Of a stretch of 64,000 nucleotides of DNA, positions 34,151-43,691 are shown one piece after another; position 1 is the first letter of the stretch, and each line of letters opens with the position of its first letter. Under the pieces are notes generated by a model. It searched no databases. It saw only the letters and a list, made by a program, of their open reading frames with translations, and was not told where the DNA came from. Made by a program: the position numbers and the translations under genes. Source of the stretch: Bradyrhizobium sp. ORS 285 (GTDB taxonomy: Bacteria; Pseudomonadota; Alphaproteobacteria; Rhizobiales; Xanthobacteraceae); NCBI RefSeq assembly GCF_900176205.1, contig NZ_LT859959.1, forward strand, positions 6,035,001 to 6,099,000. The letters run 5' to 3'.

Positions 34151-35134
34151 CTAGCGCGTGGCCACGTCCTCGGCGATCGCAGCGACGGCTTCAGGCGCCG
34201 ACACGATCTCCATGTGATTGACGCCAGCGACCAGCTTGACGTCAACAGCGGGCGCGAGCGCATGCACCGCGTCGGCATATTTGTCCGCAAGCATCAGCTC
34301 GTCAGCGGCGCCCGCAATCACGGTGACCGGATGCTTCGCCGCGGTGAGATCGGCCTTGTAGCCGGCGGTCGCGAAATTGCGAAACAGCCGATAGCTGTAG
34401 GCCGGGACGACATACTTCTCCGCGTTCGGCCGGACGGCGAAAGCCAATGCGGGCAGCGCCTCGCAGCATGGCAGGCCGGCACGGCTCAGAAAGCCCAGCG
34501 CAAGGATGCGCGGAATGTCGGGGCTCGCCCAGCCGCCGGAATTGTCGCGATTGGTCGGCGCATCATAGCCGAGATAAGGCGCCAGCAGCACGGTGCGCGC
34601 GAACAGATCCTGGATCGGCGAACCAGCGACGCGCAGGGCGAAGCCGCCGCCGGCGGAATGGCCGAGCAGCAAGATGGGCTGCGTCGGCACCGACTTTCTC
34701 ACCTCGGCCACGAGATCGGCGAGGTCGTTTTCGAGCTGGCCGCTGTAGCCGATGTCGCCGCGGGTGCCGGAGCCGCCATGGCCGCGGATGTCGGGCGCGA
34801 AGGTTTCGATTCCCTTCGCCGCCAGTCCATCGGCGAGCGCATGCACGGCGACGCTGGAGCCCGAGGAGCCGTGGACCAGGATGGCGACCTTGCCGACCGG
34901 CGTCGCGCGTGCCGGGTAGTGACGATAGGCGAGCTCGGTGCCGTCGCGGGCGCTGAAGCGCTGCAAAGAAGGCATGGTGCTGCGGTCGACGCGGCCGGCC
35001 GTCTCGGAGATCGACTTCAGCTCCGGTGGGCGCACCAGCGGGGTCGCGAGCATTCCGCCGAGGATCAGCGCCACAGCCCCAACGAAGCCGAGACCGAAGC
35101 CAACCAGCCGAAACACGATTTTGACGGCTCTCAT
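34151..35134 (-). CDS. Membrane-anchored alpha/beta hydrolase (lysophospholipase-like)
   Basis: The 327-residue protein has one N-terminal membrane helix (about 8-28) and an alpha/beta hydrolase domain. Oxyanion segment LVHGSSGSS, nucleophile elbow GHSAG, acid GAADELM and catalytic His in VNHME are all visible. The arrangement resembles monoglyceride lipase/lysophospholipase-type hydrolases, but the substrate is unknown. The ATG at 35134 is chosen because it begins the hydrophobic anchor; the region to 35194 is likely promoter, shared with the divergent xseA gene. Confidence 0.82.
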   Translation of the reverse strand: MRAVKIVFRLVGFGLGFVGAVALILGGMLATPLVRPPELKSISETAGRVDRSTMPSLQRFSARDGTELAYRHYPARATPVGKVAILVHGSSGSSVAVHALADGLAAKGIETFAPDIRGHGGSGTRGDIGYSGQLENDLADLVAEVRKSVPTQPILLLGHSAGGGFALRVAGSPIQDLFARTVLLAPYLGYDAPTNRDNSGGWASPDIPRILALGFLSRAGLPCCEALPALAFAVRPNAEKYVVPAYSYRLFRNFATAGYKADLTAAKHPVTVIAGAADELMLADKYADAVHALAPAVDVKLVAGVNHMEIVSAPEAVAAIAEDVATR

Positions 35135-35264
35135 CCGTACCCCCTGCTCGCCCTTAATAGAGCACTCTGTATAACAGAGCTCTCGAAAAGACAACCGCTT
35201 GATTGGCGGAGGCGACCGAAAGCCCCTACTTTGGCAGCTGCTCCCAAACCCGAATCAGCCAGCA

Positions 35265-36881
35265 ATGCCGCCTGCGGAAGCCCTGCCCAACGCGCCCGAA
35301 TTCACCGTCACCGAGCTGTCCTCCGCGCTGAAACGCACGGTCGAGGACCAGTTCGGGCATGTCCGGGTGCGCGGCGAGATCACCGGTTTTCGCGGACCGC
35401 ATTCCTCGGGCCATTGCTATTTCGCGCTCAAGGACGAGAGCGCCAAGATCGAAGCAGTCATCTGGAAGGGCGTGCATGGCCGCATGCGCTTCAAGCCCCA
35501 GGAGGGGCTCGAGGTCATCGCGACCGGCAAGCTCACGACCTATCCGAATTCCTCGAAGTACCAGATCGTCATCGAGGCGCTGGAGCCGGCCGGCATCGGC
35601 GCGCTGATGGCGCTGATGGAGGAGCGCAAGAAGAAGCTCGGCGCCGAGGGCCTGTTCGATCCCGCGCGCAAGCAGCTGCTGCCATGGCTGCCGGAGGTGA
35701 TCGGCGTCGTCACCTCGCCGACCGGCGCCGTCATCCGCGACATCCTGCACCGGCTGGAGGATCGCTTCCCCCGTCGCGTGCTGGTGTGGCCGGTCAAGGT
35801 GCAGGGCGAGGGCTCGGCCGAGCAGGTCGCGGCCGCGATTCGCGGCTTCAACGACCTGCCGGAGGATGGCCCAATTCCGCGCCCCGACGTGCTGATCGTC
35901 GCACGCGGCGGCGGCTCGTTGGAGGATCTCTGGTCGTTCAACGAGGAGATCGTGGTTCGCGCCGCCGCGGAGAGCATGATCCCGCTGATCTCCGCGGTCG
36001 GCCACGAGACCGACGTCACCCTGATTGATTTCGCCGCCGACAAGCGCGCACCGACTCCGACGGCTGCGGCCGAAATGGCGGTGCCGGTGCGCAGCGAACT
36101 CATGCAGGAGGTCGCGAGCCTCGCCCGCCGCGTCAGCGTCTGCTGGCAGCGCGGGCAGGAGAGCCGCCGCAACGAGCTGCGCGCCGCGGCGCGCGCTTTG
36201 CCCGGTCCGAGCGACCTGCTCGCGATCCCGCAGCAGCGGCTGGATGCCGCGGCGGCCAGCCTGCCGCGCGCGCTCAAGACCAACACGCACGTCCATTTCC
36301 GCCAGTTCGCCGCGGCCAGCGCCAAGCTGACGCTACGCGTGCTGCATGGACAGATCACGCAGGCCGATCATCGCCTCGTCGTCTCGTCCGAGCGGCTGTC
36401 GCTCTCCGCGCGCAGCCTGCTGCATCGGCGACGCGAGCGGTTCGAAGCGCTCGATGCGCGCTTCAAGGCCTCGCGGCTCGCTTATGCGCAGGCCAAGCGG
36501 CAGGCGATCGCACGCGAGCGCGACCGCACCGAGCGGCTCGCCGATCGCGCCAGCCGTGCGCTGGCAACATCGATCCTGCGCTTACGGGCACGCACCGATC
36601 ACGCGGGCCAATTGCTGTCGGCGCTGTCCTATCGCAGCGTGCTGGCGCGCGGCTTTGCATTGGTGCGCGACGAAGCTGGCCATCCCTTGCATCAGGCAGC
36701 GGGCATCGAGGCCGGCGCGGCCCTGTCGCTGGAGTTCGCGGACGGCAGGATCGCAGCGACAGCCGGCGCTGGAAGCCCTGCTCCGACGTCAGCCCCGGCT
36801 GCGCCGAAGCCCGTGCGGGACAGCAAGCCGACCGCGCCGAAGCGCACGCCTGATCCCGCTGATCAAGGCAGCCTGTTCTAA
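35265..36881 (+). CDS. xseA: Exodeoxyribonuclease VII large subunit
   Basis: XseA is the catalytic subunit of ExoVII, which degrades single-stranded DNA from both ends. The 538-residue protein has an OB-fold ([21 protein letters not shown]), the family motifs [25 protein letters not shown] and [13 protein letters not shown], a long coiled-coil, and a C-terminal [15 protein letters not shown] segment. The Ala/Pro-rich tail is typical of rhizobial homologs. The small subunit xseB is not in this window. The ATG 35265 was preferred over an upstream TTG at 35199. Confidence 0.95.
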   Translation: MPPAEALPNAPEFTVTELSSALKRTVEDQFGHVRVRGEITGFRGPHSSGHCYFALKDESAKIEAVIWKGVHGRMRFKPQEGLEVIATGKLTTYPNSSKYQIVIEALEPAGIGALMALMEERKKKLGAEGLFDPARKQLLPWLPEVIGVVTSPTGAVIRDILHRLEDRFPRRVLVWPVKVQGEGSAEQVAAAIRGFNDLPEDGPIPRPDVLIVARGGGSLEDLWSFNEEIVVRAAAESMIPLISAVGHETDVTLIDFAADKRAPTPTAAAEMAVPVRSELMQEVASLARRVSVCWQRGQESRRNELRAAARALPGPSDLLAIPQQRLDAAAASLPRALKTNTHVHFRQFAAASAKLTLRVLHGQITQADHRLVVSSERLSLSARSLLHRRRERFEALDARFKASRLAYAQAKRQAIARERDRTERLADRASRALATSILRLRARTDHAGQLLSALSYRSVLARGFALVRDEAGHPLHQAAGIEAGAALSLEFADGRIAATAGAGSPAPTSAPAAPKPVRDSKPTAPKRTPDPADQGSLF

Positions 36882-36888
36882 GGACAGA

Positions 36889-37713
36889 TCAGCGCGCCAG
36901 CCAGTCGGCGACAAGCTTCTGTGCGTCGGCACGGGCTTCCGGATCAGAGCCGACATGGCCGCGCTCGGGCGCGGCGGCATCGGCGCCCGCGACCTGATGC
37001 ACCGGCAGATTGAGCCGGTCGAAATCATGATAGGCGCCGGGATAGACCACGATGCGGGTCAACGCACTGCGCCCGCGTGCGCCGTCGATCATCTGTCGGC
37101 ACGCCGGCGGCGAATAGACATCGTCGAGCCCGCCGATCAGGATCAGCGTCGGGACGCGCGCGCTCCAGCCCAGGCCCGACGAGGCCCGGCAATCCGGATA
37201 GAACGCGACGGCCGCACGGAAGTCCGGCGAGGCATGGTCGGGCAATTGCGGCCGCACCGCCCACAGCAGCGCGCTGGCCCCGCTCGCCCAGCCGACCAGG
37301 CTGATGCGGTCCGGCATCGCCCAGGATTGCTGCAGCAGCCATTTCTGCGCGATCACGATATCGGCGACGCGCTCGCGCCGGCCGCTGATGCGGCGGTCCT
37401 TGACCCGGCATTGCGGCCCGAGCCCGCGCGAGCCGTAGCTGTCCGGCAGCAGCACCGCCTTGCCGTCCTTGACGAGATCCAGCGCCCAGTCGCGGTAGCG
37501 CGGCTGCACCGGCTCGCTGCGGCCAGCGAGCCCGCCGCAGCCATGCAGCGCGATCACGGTCGGAAACGGTCCCTTCCCGCTCGGGCGGTAAAGCTGCGCG
37601 TGCAACACGTAATTGTCGGAGGGAATCTCGACCGCAACGGGCGACGGCTCGGCGGAGGCCGCCGATGCCGTGGCGCAGAGCAGAGCAACGACGACGGTGG
37701 TGAGGAAGCGCAT
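36889..37713 (-). CDS. Secreted dienelactone hydrolase-like protein lacking the usual nucleophile
   Basis: The 274-residue precursor has a Sec signal peptide (about 22 residues, ending ASA) and an alpha/beta-hydrolase domain of the dienelactone hydrolase type. Oxyanion segment ALHGCGGL is intact, and the acid (GLDDVY) and His (GAYHDFD) are in place. The nucleophile elbow reads GWASG (141-145): the position normally held by Ser or Cys is Ala143, with Ser144 adjacent. Unless Ser144 substitutes, it is probably inactive or has another role. It is convergent with xseA, eight bases apart. Confidence 0.82.
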   Translation of the reverse strand: MRFLTTVVVALLCATASAASAEPSPVAVEIPSDNYVLHAQLYRPSGKGPFPTVIALHGCGGLAGRSEPVQPRYRDWALDLVKDGKAVLLPDSYGSRGLGPQCRVKDRRISGRRERVADIVIAQKWLLQQSWAMPDRISLVGWASGASALLWAVRPQLPDHASPDFRAAVAFYPDCRASSGLGWSARVPTLILIGGLDDVYSPPACRQMIDGARGRSALTRIVVYPGAYHDFDRLNLPVHQVAGADAAAPERGHVGSDPEARADAQKLVADWLAR

Positions 37714-37883
37714 CAAACCAGCCGGGGAAGACAAGCGGCGGAGACCTGAAACCTAGCTAGCACGGCCCCTCCGGCCGCCGCATCACAAATCGGTGGGTTT
37801 GCGCAAGCGACAGCTTCCCCTATCTATGCTACTGAAATCACCTGACATCATCAGGTTGTGCGCACTTTGGCGGCGTACAGGGA

Positions 37884-38126
37884 GTGGAGATCGCGGACGT
37901 GCTCAACAAGTTCGGTCCCTCGGGTCAGGGGGAAGCGCAGGTGCAGTATCTGGATGGTGATTTCCGCGTGATCTCGCCGGGAAGCTATGTGCGCTGTGCG
38001 GTCACCGATGCACGGATACCACTCGACGAGCTGAAATATTGGAGCGTCGACCTGCAGGAGGCCTATGCGGTGCCGAGCGCGGTGCTGCAGCGGCATTATC
38101 CCGGCGCGCTGAAGGCGAACGGCTAG
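37884..38126 (+). CDS. DUF2093 family protein
   Basis: The 80-residue protein carries VQYLDGDFRVISPGSYVRCAV and PLDELKYWSVDLQEAY, features of DUF2093, a short alphaproteobacterial family of unknown function. It has no cysteine pair or membrane segment. The start is a GTG at 37884. Its stop is one base away from the stop of the convergent lpxK gene. Confidence 0.88.
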   Translation: MEIADVLNKFGPSGQGEAQVQYLDGDFRVISPGSYVRCAVTDARIPLDELKYWSVDLQEAYAVPSAVLQRHYPGALKANG

Positions 38127-38127
38127 T

Positions 38128-39135
38128 CTAGCGCTTTGTCAGCGCCGACAGCCGTTGCGTGACGTAGCTGCGCACCGCAGCTTGATCCTTGAATTGCAGC
38201 GTCACCGGGAAGGCGGCGATGCCGAAGTCGGCATGAGCTGATCCGCTGCCGCCAAGCCGCACCAAGTCTTTCTCGGTCGTCACCAGCGCCAAGCCCTGAT
38301 GCCTGGCCTGCTCCTTCAGAGAAACGATATCCTCCGACGAAAACGGATGATGGTCGGGAAAGGCGCGCTCGGCCTTGACGTCGAGCCCGCTGGCGCGAAG
38401 GGTCCGGAAGAAGCGCTGGGGATCACCGATCCCGGCGAACGCCATGAGCGGCCGTCCCGCCAGCGCAGCGATGACCTCTGCGTCCGGCTGCAGACGGGCC
38501 CTGAAGACCGGCTTTCCCTGGGCAGCGACGCTTGACGCGACGACGTCACCCGCGTCCCCGTCCCCCACCACCAGCAGCGCATCTGTCCGAGCCAGCTGCG
38601 GCGGCAGCGGCGCGCGCAGCGGCCCCGCGGGAAACACCCTGGCATTGCCGAGCCCGCGCGCGCCATCGATCACGATCAGAGCGAGGTCCTTGGTGATCGA
38701 CGGGTTCTGAAATCCGTCGTCCATCAGGATGACGGAAGCGCCCTGCGCCTTGATCAGGCCGATGCCGTCAGCGCGATTGCGCGACACCACGACCGGCACA
38801 TGGGACGCCATCATCAGCGGCTCGTCGCCGACATCGGCGGCATTGTGAGTCGTTGGGTCGACCACCACCGGCCCGCGCAACCGGCCGCCATAGCCGCGGC
38901 TCAGCACGACCGGCCGCTCGCCGAGCTCGCGCAGCAGGTTGGTCAGCGCCAGCACCGTCGGCGTTTTGCCGGCGCCGCCGACATGGAAGTTGCCGACGCA
39001 GATCACCGGCAGACCGGCCGCGATCCCCGGCTGCCGCATCCGGCGCGCGGCGACGGTGCCGTAGAGCATCGAGAGCGGAGACAGCAGACGCGATTGCCAG
39101 GATCGGGGCCGATGCCAGAAGGCCGGCTCACGCAT
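38128..39135 (-). CDS. lpxK: Tetraacyldisaccharide 4'-kinase
   Basis: LpxK phosphorylates the 4' position of the lipid A disaccharide at the inner face of the inner membrane. The 335-residue protein has a membrane-associated N-terminus (RSWQSRLLSPLSMLYG), the P-loop-type motif VGGAGKTPTV, and VILMDDGFQ in the kinase domain. Its ATG overlaps the end of waaA by eight bases, so the Kdo-transferase and the kinase are co-translated. Last gene in the minus-strand lipid A cluster. Confidence 0.95.
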   Translation of the reverse strand: MREPAFWHRPRSWQSRLLSPLSMLYGTVAARRMRQPGIAAGLPVICVGNFHVGGAGKTPTVLALTNLLRELGERPVVLSRGYGGRLRGPVVVDPTTHNAADVGDEPLMMASHVPVVVSRNRADGIGLIKAQGASVILMDDGFQNPSITKDLALIVIDGARGLGNARVFPAGPLRAPLPPQLARTDALLVVGDGDAGDVVASSVAAQGKPVFRARLQPDAEVIAALAGRPLMAFAGIGDPQRFFRTLRASGLDVKAERAFPDHHPFSSEDIVSLKEQARHQGLALVTTEKDLVRLGGSGSAHADFGIAAFPVTLQFKDQAAVRSYVTQRLSALTKR

Positions 39136-40435
39136 CGCCGGCGGTCCCCATCTCCAGCCTGATCTGCAGCAGATACGGCTCGAGCGCGGACAGCGTTCGC
39201 TCCAGCGCGCCACCGAGCTGATCGACGACGCGCGATCCCTCGGCGACCAGGCTGTTGCAGGCCGCGGGGTCCGCCAGCAGTTGGCGGAGCTGCCGCACCA
39301 GCGCGTCCGGATCATGCGCGAGCCGCGCACCGGCCGCCCTGTCCAGCGCCTCATAGACGTCGGTGAAGTTGAAGACGTGCGGCCCGTGCACGATGGCCGC
39401 GCCGAGCTTGACGGCTTCGATCGGGTTCTGGCCGCCATGCTCGACCAGCGAGCCACCCATGAACACGACCGGCGCCAGCCGGTAGAACAGGCCGAGCTCG
39501 CCCATCGTATCCGCGACGTAGATATCGGTGCCTGCGAGCGGCGGCTCCTCGCGCGAGCGCAAGGCGGCCTGCAACCCTGCGCCGGCGATGAGTTCGGCGA
39601 CGGCGGGACCGCGATGCGGATGACGCGGCACGATCACCGTGAGCAGTGACGGATAGATCCCTGAGAGCACCTTGTGAGTTGCAATCAGGATCTCTTCTTC
39701 GCCGGGATGGGTCGACGCGGCGACGATCACGGGACGGCCGCGCGTCATCGCGGTGAGGCGATCGAGCTTCACGGGATCGGCGGGCGGCGCCGGCACGTCG
39801 AGCTTCAGATTGCCGGTCGTGACGACGTTGCGCGCGCCGAGCGCGGAGAACCGGTCGGCATCGGCCTGCGACTGCGCCAGGAACAGATCGAAGCGTCCGA
39901 GCAGCGCGGAGATCGTGCCCGCCATGCGCCGCCAGCGCGGGAACGAGCGCGGTGACATGCGGCCGTTGATCACCACCATCGGCACCCGGTGCGAGGCGCC
40001 GGCCAGGATCAGGTTGGGCCAGAGGTCGGATTCGATGAACAGCCCGAGCGAGGGACGCCAGTGATCGAGAAACCGCTTGACGAAGCGCGGCGTGTCATAG
40101 GGCACGTATTGATGGATCACGTCGGGCGGGAAGCGCTTGGCAACGATCGCGGCCGAGGTGACCGTTCCTGAAGTGATGAGGATGCGGATGTTGAGCGCAC
40201 GCAGCCGCTCGATCAGCGCCGCCGCGGCCAGCACTTCGCCGACGCTGGCGCCGTGGATCCACACCAGCGGTCCCTCGGGGCGCGTATCGTGGCTCAGGCC
40301 CCGCCGCTCGTCCGTCCGCTCAGGATCTTCCTTGCCGTGCTTGAGGCGCTGCCGGATCAGAGCCGGCGCGAGCGGCACCGCCGCCGAGGACAACCCGCGG
40401 TACACGCGCAGGGCCATCGGCAGCGGGCTAGCCAC
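39128..40435 (-). CDS. waaA: 3-deoxy-D-manno-octulosonic acid transferase
   Basis: WaaA (KdtA) transfers Kdo from CMP-Kdo onto lipid IVA. The protein (435 residues) has the GT30 N-terminal signature VWIHGASVGEV, the acceptor-side ESDLWPN, and donor-side HPGEEE and GGSLVEHGGQNPIE. The start GTG at 40435 overlaps the DUF374 gene by eight bases and matches rhizobial homologs; an ATG at 40417 and a GTG at 40444 are alternatives. Whether it is mono- or bifunctional cannot be decided from sequence. Confidence 0.95.
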   Translation of the reverse strand: MASPLPMALRVYRGLSSAAVPLAPALIRQRLKHGKEDPERTDERRGLSHDTRPEGPLVWIHGASVGEVLAAAALIERLRALNIRILITSGTVTSAAIVAKRFPPDVIHQYVPYDTPRFVKRFLDHWRPSLGLFIESDLWPNLILAGASHRVPMVVINGRMSPRSFPRWRRMAGTISALLGRFDLFLAQSQADADRFSALGARNVVTTGNLKLDVPAPPADPVKLDRLTAMTRGRPVIVAASTHPGEEEILIATHKVLSGIYPSLLTVIVPRHPHRGPAVAELIAGAGLQAALRSREEPPLAGTDIYVADTMGELGLFYRLAPVVFMGGSLVEHGGQNPIEAVKLGAAIVHGPHVFNFTDVYEALDRAAGARLAHDPDALVRQLRQLLADPAACNSLVAEGSRVVDQLGGALERTLSALEPYLLQIRLEMGTAGDA

Positions 40436-41168
40436 TGTCGGCACCCGATGTCACCGGGGGCGGGCATGCCTCGGGCCGGCCGACGATCTCATAGGCGCGG
40501 CGCATGCACTCGTTCAGCGTGGCCTCGAGGTCGAGGCGCGCCTGCTCCATCATGGCAGCGTCGGCATCACGCGGCACGTTGATTTCCTTGATCCCCACCA
40601 ATGCGCCGCGGCCGAATGGCAGATTGATGGTGGTGCTGTCCCAGTTCTTCAGGCGGACGAAGCGGCTCGTGACCATTGCGAAGGGCATGATCGGACGTCC
40701 TGACTCACGCGCGAGCATGATGATGCCGAGGCCTGCGATCCGCGCGCGCTTCGGCACATCGGCGGTCGATGCAACATTATAGTTGTCTTCGAGCGCCTGC
40801 ACCATCTCCCTGAACGCTCCGACCCCACCTTTGCGGTGGAAGGAGCCGCCATGGTCGCCCGAGCCGCGGATGGTTCCGATCCCCAGCCGCTCCGCGGCGA
40901 TCGCGTTGAACTCGCCGTCGCGATGCTTGGAGATCAGCACCTTGGCGCGGTAGCTCGGCTTGTTCCTGATGAACGGCGTCAGCAGATGCTGGCCGTGCCA
41001 GAACGCGAAGATCGCGGGCATCTGCGGCTCGACGATCTCGTAGACCTCAGGCGGCTCGAAGGTGAAGCGGTTGGTCAGCCACACCAGGCGCAGGTACTCG
41101 GCCGCGAGGAACCCGACGGCGCGCTGGAACCAGCCGCTACGCAGCGTATTGCGGATCAGATGTTTCAA
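40428..41168 (-). CDS. DUF374 lysophospholipid acyltransferase family protein
   Basis: The 246-residue protein has the DUF374 features FAFWHGQHL, SKHRDGE and IRGSGDHGG, which place it in the lysophospholipid/lipid A acyltransferase superfamily. An N-terminal hydrophobic segment suggests membrane association. Its position just before waaA and lpxK suggests an acylation step in lipid A or a related envelope lipid, but this is inferred. The start is a TTG at 41168, since no ATG is available nearby; it is 15 bases after the DUF4170 stop. Confidence 0.85.
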   Translation of the reverse strand: MKHLIRNTLRSGWFQRAVGFLAAEYLRLVWLTNRFTFEPPEVYEIVEPQMPAIFAFWHGQHLLTPFIRNKPSYRAKVLISKHRDGEFNAIAAERLGIGTIRGSGDHGGSFHRKGGVGAFREMVQALEDNYNVASTADVPKRARIAGLGIIMLARESGRPIMPFAMVTSRFVRLKNWDSTTINLPFGRGALVGIKEINVPRDADAAMMEQARLDLEATLNECMRRAYEIVGRPEACPPPVTSGADSG

Positions 41169-41183
41169 GTCGTGAGCTTCGTC

Positions 41184-41426
41184 TTACGCCTTGGCGTCCT
41201 GACCGGGATCGAGCAGCCGGTGCAGATGCACGATGAAGTAGCGCATATGGGCGTTGTCGACGGTCATCTGCGCCTTGGCCCGCCAAGCGGCGTGAGCAGA
41301 AGCGTAGTTGGGATAGACGCCGACGATATCGACCTTGTCGAGATCCTTGAACTCGTTCTTTTCGAGGTTGACGAGCTCGCCGCCGATCACGAGGTGAAGG
41401 AGCTGCTGCGAGGCGCTATCTGTCAT
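41184..41426 (-). CDS. DUF4170 family protein
   Basis: The 80-residue protein matches the short DUF4170 family (LLHLVIGGELVN at the start, then IVGVYPNYASAHAAWRAKAQ, then a MRYFIVHLHRLLDP end). The function is unknown. It lies between cysQ and the DUF374 gene in the envelope cluster. Confidence 0.85.
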   Translation of the reverse strand: MTDSASQQLLHLVIGGELVNLEKNEFKDLDKVDIVGVYPNYASAHAAWRAKAQMTVDNAHMRYFIVHLHRLLDPGQDAKA

Positions 41427-41491
41427 CGGTATCGTTTCCTATCAACGCGCCTTGCGGGCGGCTTGGGCGACGCGATCCCTTACGGGTGTGA

Positions 41492-42310
41492 TCAGCTCTG
41501 CGGCAACCGGCGATAATGGCTGACGATGTCAGCATGTCGATCGCGTCCCGCTGCTACCAGCACCCCATGGGCCACGTCGGGACGATTATAGACGATCGCC
41601 TCGCCGGACAATGCGCTCATTTTACCACCCGCTTCCTGCACGATCAGATGAGCCGCCGCAAGATCCCAATCGCGGCTTTGCCCGCCTGCAAAAGCGGCAT
41701 CGAGCGCACCATGGGCGACACGGCACAGCCTGAGCGCCAACGACCCGATTCGCGGGTGAAGCTCAATCCGTGCCGATCCCGGTGCCAGCCGCTCAACCAG
41801 CGGTTTCGGCCCGGCCACGCGCGAGAAGTCGATGTCGTGTCCCGCCGCGGCGTGGACCGGCGCGTCATTCAGCGTCGTGCCACGTCCCCGCGCAGCGAAG
41901 AAGAACTCCTCGCTCATCGGGACGTGGACGGCCGCCAGCACGGGCGCCCCATTCTCGACCAGAGCTACGCTCACGCACCAATCGTTGCGCCCGCCGAGAT
42001 AGGACCGCGTGCCGTCGATCGGATCGACGATCCAGACCCGCGACCGCGCGAGCCTTGCGGGATCGTCGGCGCTCTCCTCGGACAGCCAGCCATAATCCGG
42101 CGTCGCCGATCGCAATGTGCGTTCAAGCAGCGCATTGACGGCCATGTCGGCCTCGGAGACGGGCGATGACGCGTTCTTGGTCCATTTGCGCAGATCGGTG
42201 CCGAACATCGCGCGCGCCAGCTCGCCGGCCTCGCGCACCACCGCCTTGAGAAGCGCCGCATCCGCGGCCAGGCTCGTCTCGTCGGAGCTATCGATCTTAG
42301 CGTCCGCCAA
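41492..42310 (-). CDS. cysQ: 3'(2'),5'-bisphosphate nucleotidase / inositol monophosphatase family
   Basis: A 272-residue Mg-dependent, Li-sensitive phosphatase. Motif DPIDGTRSYLGG (near residue 96) and the second motif WDLAAAHLIVQEAGG (near 215) carry the metal ligands, and SEADMAVN binds metal near the N-terminus. CysQ hydrolyses 3'-phosphoadenosine 5'-phosphate; inositol monophosphatase activity is an alternative. The start is TTG at 42310 because no ATG exists in the first 30 codons, and it overlaps the pmbA stop by 14 bases. Confidence 0.88.
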   Translation of the reverse strand: MADAKIDSSDETSLAADAALLKAVVREAGELARAMFGTDLRKWTKNASSPVSEADMAVNALLERTLRSATPDYGWLSEESADDPARLARSRVWIVDPIDGTRSYLGGRNDWCVSVALVENGAPVLAAVHVPMSEEFFFAARGRGTTLNDAPVHAAAGHDIDFSRVAGPKPLVERLAPGSARIELHPRIGSLALRLCRVAHGALDAAFAGGQSRDWDLAAAHLIVQEAGGKMSALSGEAIVYNRPDVAHGVLVAAGRDRHADIVSHYRRLPQS

Positions 42311-43691
42311 GCGTCAATCCCTCGATGCGCACGGTCGGCGCATTGACGCCATAGCGGAATTCGAGATCGCTGGCGGGGGTCATCGACTTGAAGATCTCGA
42401 ACAGATGTCCGGCGATCGTCACTTCGCTGACCGCATAACCGATCTCGCCGTTCTCGATCCAGAAGCCGGAGGCACCGCGGCTGTAGTCGCCGGTCACGCC
42501 GTTCACGCCCGAGCCGATCAGGTCGGTGACGTAGAAGCCCTGCTTGATGTCCGAGATCAGCTCCTGGGCGGTGACGACGCCCGCTTCGAGATGCAGGTTG
42601 AACGGCCCCGGCGACGGCGAGGACGACACGCCGCGATGCGCGTGGCCGGTCGTGACCAGGCCGAGTTCGCGCGCGGTGGCGGAATCCAGCAGCCAGGTGG
42701 TGAGAACGCCGTCGTCGATCAACGCCGTCTGCTTCACCTTGACGCCCTCGGCATCGAACGGCTGCGAGCGCAGGCCGCGGGGACGCAGGGGATCGTCGAT
42801 GATGCGGATGCCCTTGGCGAATAGCTGCGCGCCGAGCTTGTCCTTCAGGAAGCTGGTCTTGCGCGCGATCGACGCACCATTGATGGCGCCGACGAGATGG
42901 CCGACCAGCGAGCCGGAGACGCGCGGATCGAACACCACGGGGACCTGGCAGGTCGCGACCTTGCGCGGATTGGCACGCGCCACGGCGCGCTCGCCGGCGC
43001 TGCGCCCGACAGCCGCGGGGGCGAGCAGATCGGCGCCGTGGGGCGCCGCCGTGTAGTCGTAGTCGCGCTCCATGCCGGTGCCTTCACCGGAGATCGCCGT
43101 GGTCGAGATGCTCTGGCTCGAGCGCAGATAGGCGCCGTGAAAGCCGCTGCTCGTTACCAGCACCATGCCGCCGATGCCCGCCGAGGCCGAGGCGCCGCCG
43201 GATTTGGTGACGCCCTTCACGGCAAGTGCGGCAGCCTCCGCCTCCTGCGCACGCCGCTCCAGCTCCGCGGTGCCAGGGATCGCTGGGTCGAGCAGATCGA
43301 GTTCGGGAATGTCACGCGCCAGCAACTCCGGATCGGCCAGGCCGACATATTTGTCGTCTGGCGCCACGCGCGCCATCGCCACGGCGCGCTCCGCCAGCCG
43401 CGCCACGCCGTCGCCGCTGACGTCGTTGGTCGAGACCACCGCCTGGCGCTTGCCGACCAGCACCCGGAGGCCGACATCGTCGCCTTCCGAGCGCTCGGAT
43501 TCCTCGACCCGGCCGTCACGAACCTCGACGCCCTGCGAGATACCGCGCACTGCGATCGCATCGGCCGCATCGGCGCCGGCCTTCTTCGCAGCCTCGACGA
43601 GCCGCTCGGCGAGTGTTCGCAGGGCGGACTGATCGAGCAGGTCTGAATGGGCTGAAGTCGATGATGCAGCGGCTGAGGGAGAAGATGTCAC
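42297..43691 (-). CDS. pmbA: PmbA/TldE-type metallopeptidase-family subunit
   Basis: The 464-residue protein is the TldE/PmbA partner, which lacks the HExxxH motif found in TldD; together TldD/TldE cleave unfolded peptides such as CcdA and microcin B17 precursor. Here the central region has VFDPRVSGSLVGHLVGAING and a C-terminal SGVNGVTGDYSRGASGFW, both family signatures. GTG at 43691 is preferred to an in-frame TTG at 43736. tldD is not in the window. It begins the co-oriented pmbA-cysQ-DUF4170-DUF374-waaA-lpxK cluster. Confidence 0.9.
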   Translation of the reverse strand: MTSSPSAAASSTSAHSDLLDQSALRTLAERLVEAAKKAGADAADAIAVRGISQGVEVRDGRVEESERSEGDDVGLRVLVGKRQAVVSTNDVSGDGVARLAERAVAMARVAPDDKYVGLADPELLARDIPELDLLDPAIPGTAELERRAQEAEAAALAVKGVTKSGGASASAGIGGMVLVTSSGFHGAYLRSSQSISTTAISGEGTGMERDYDYTAAPHGADLLAPAAVGRSAGERAVARANPRKVATCQVPVVFDPRVSGSLVGHLVGAINGASIARKTSFLKDKLGAQLFAKGIRIIDDPLRPRGLRSQPFDAEGVKVKQTALIDDGVLTTWLLDSATARELGLVTTGHAHRGVSSSPSPGPFNLHLEAGVVTAQELISDIKQGFYVTDLIGSGVNGVTGDYSRGASGFWIENGEIGYAVSEVTIAGHLFEIFKSMTPASDLEFRYGVNAPTVRIEGLTLGGR

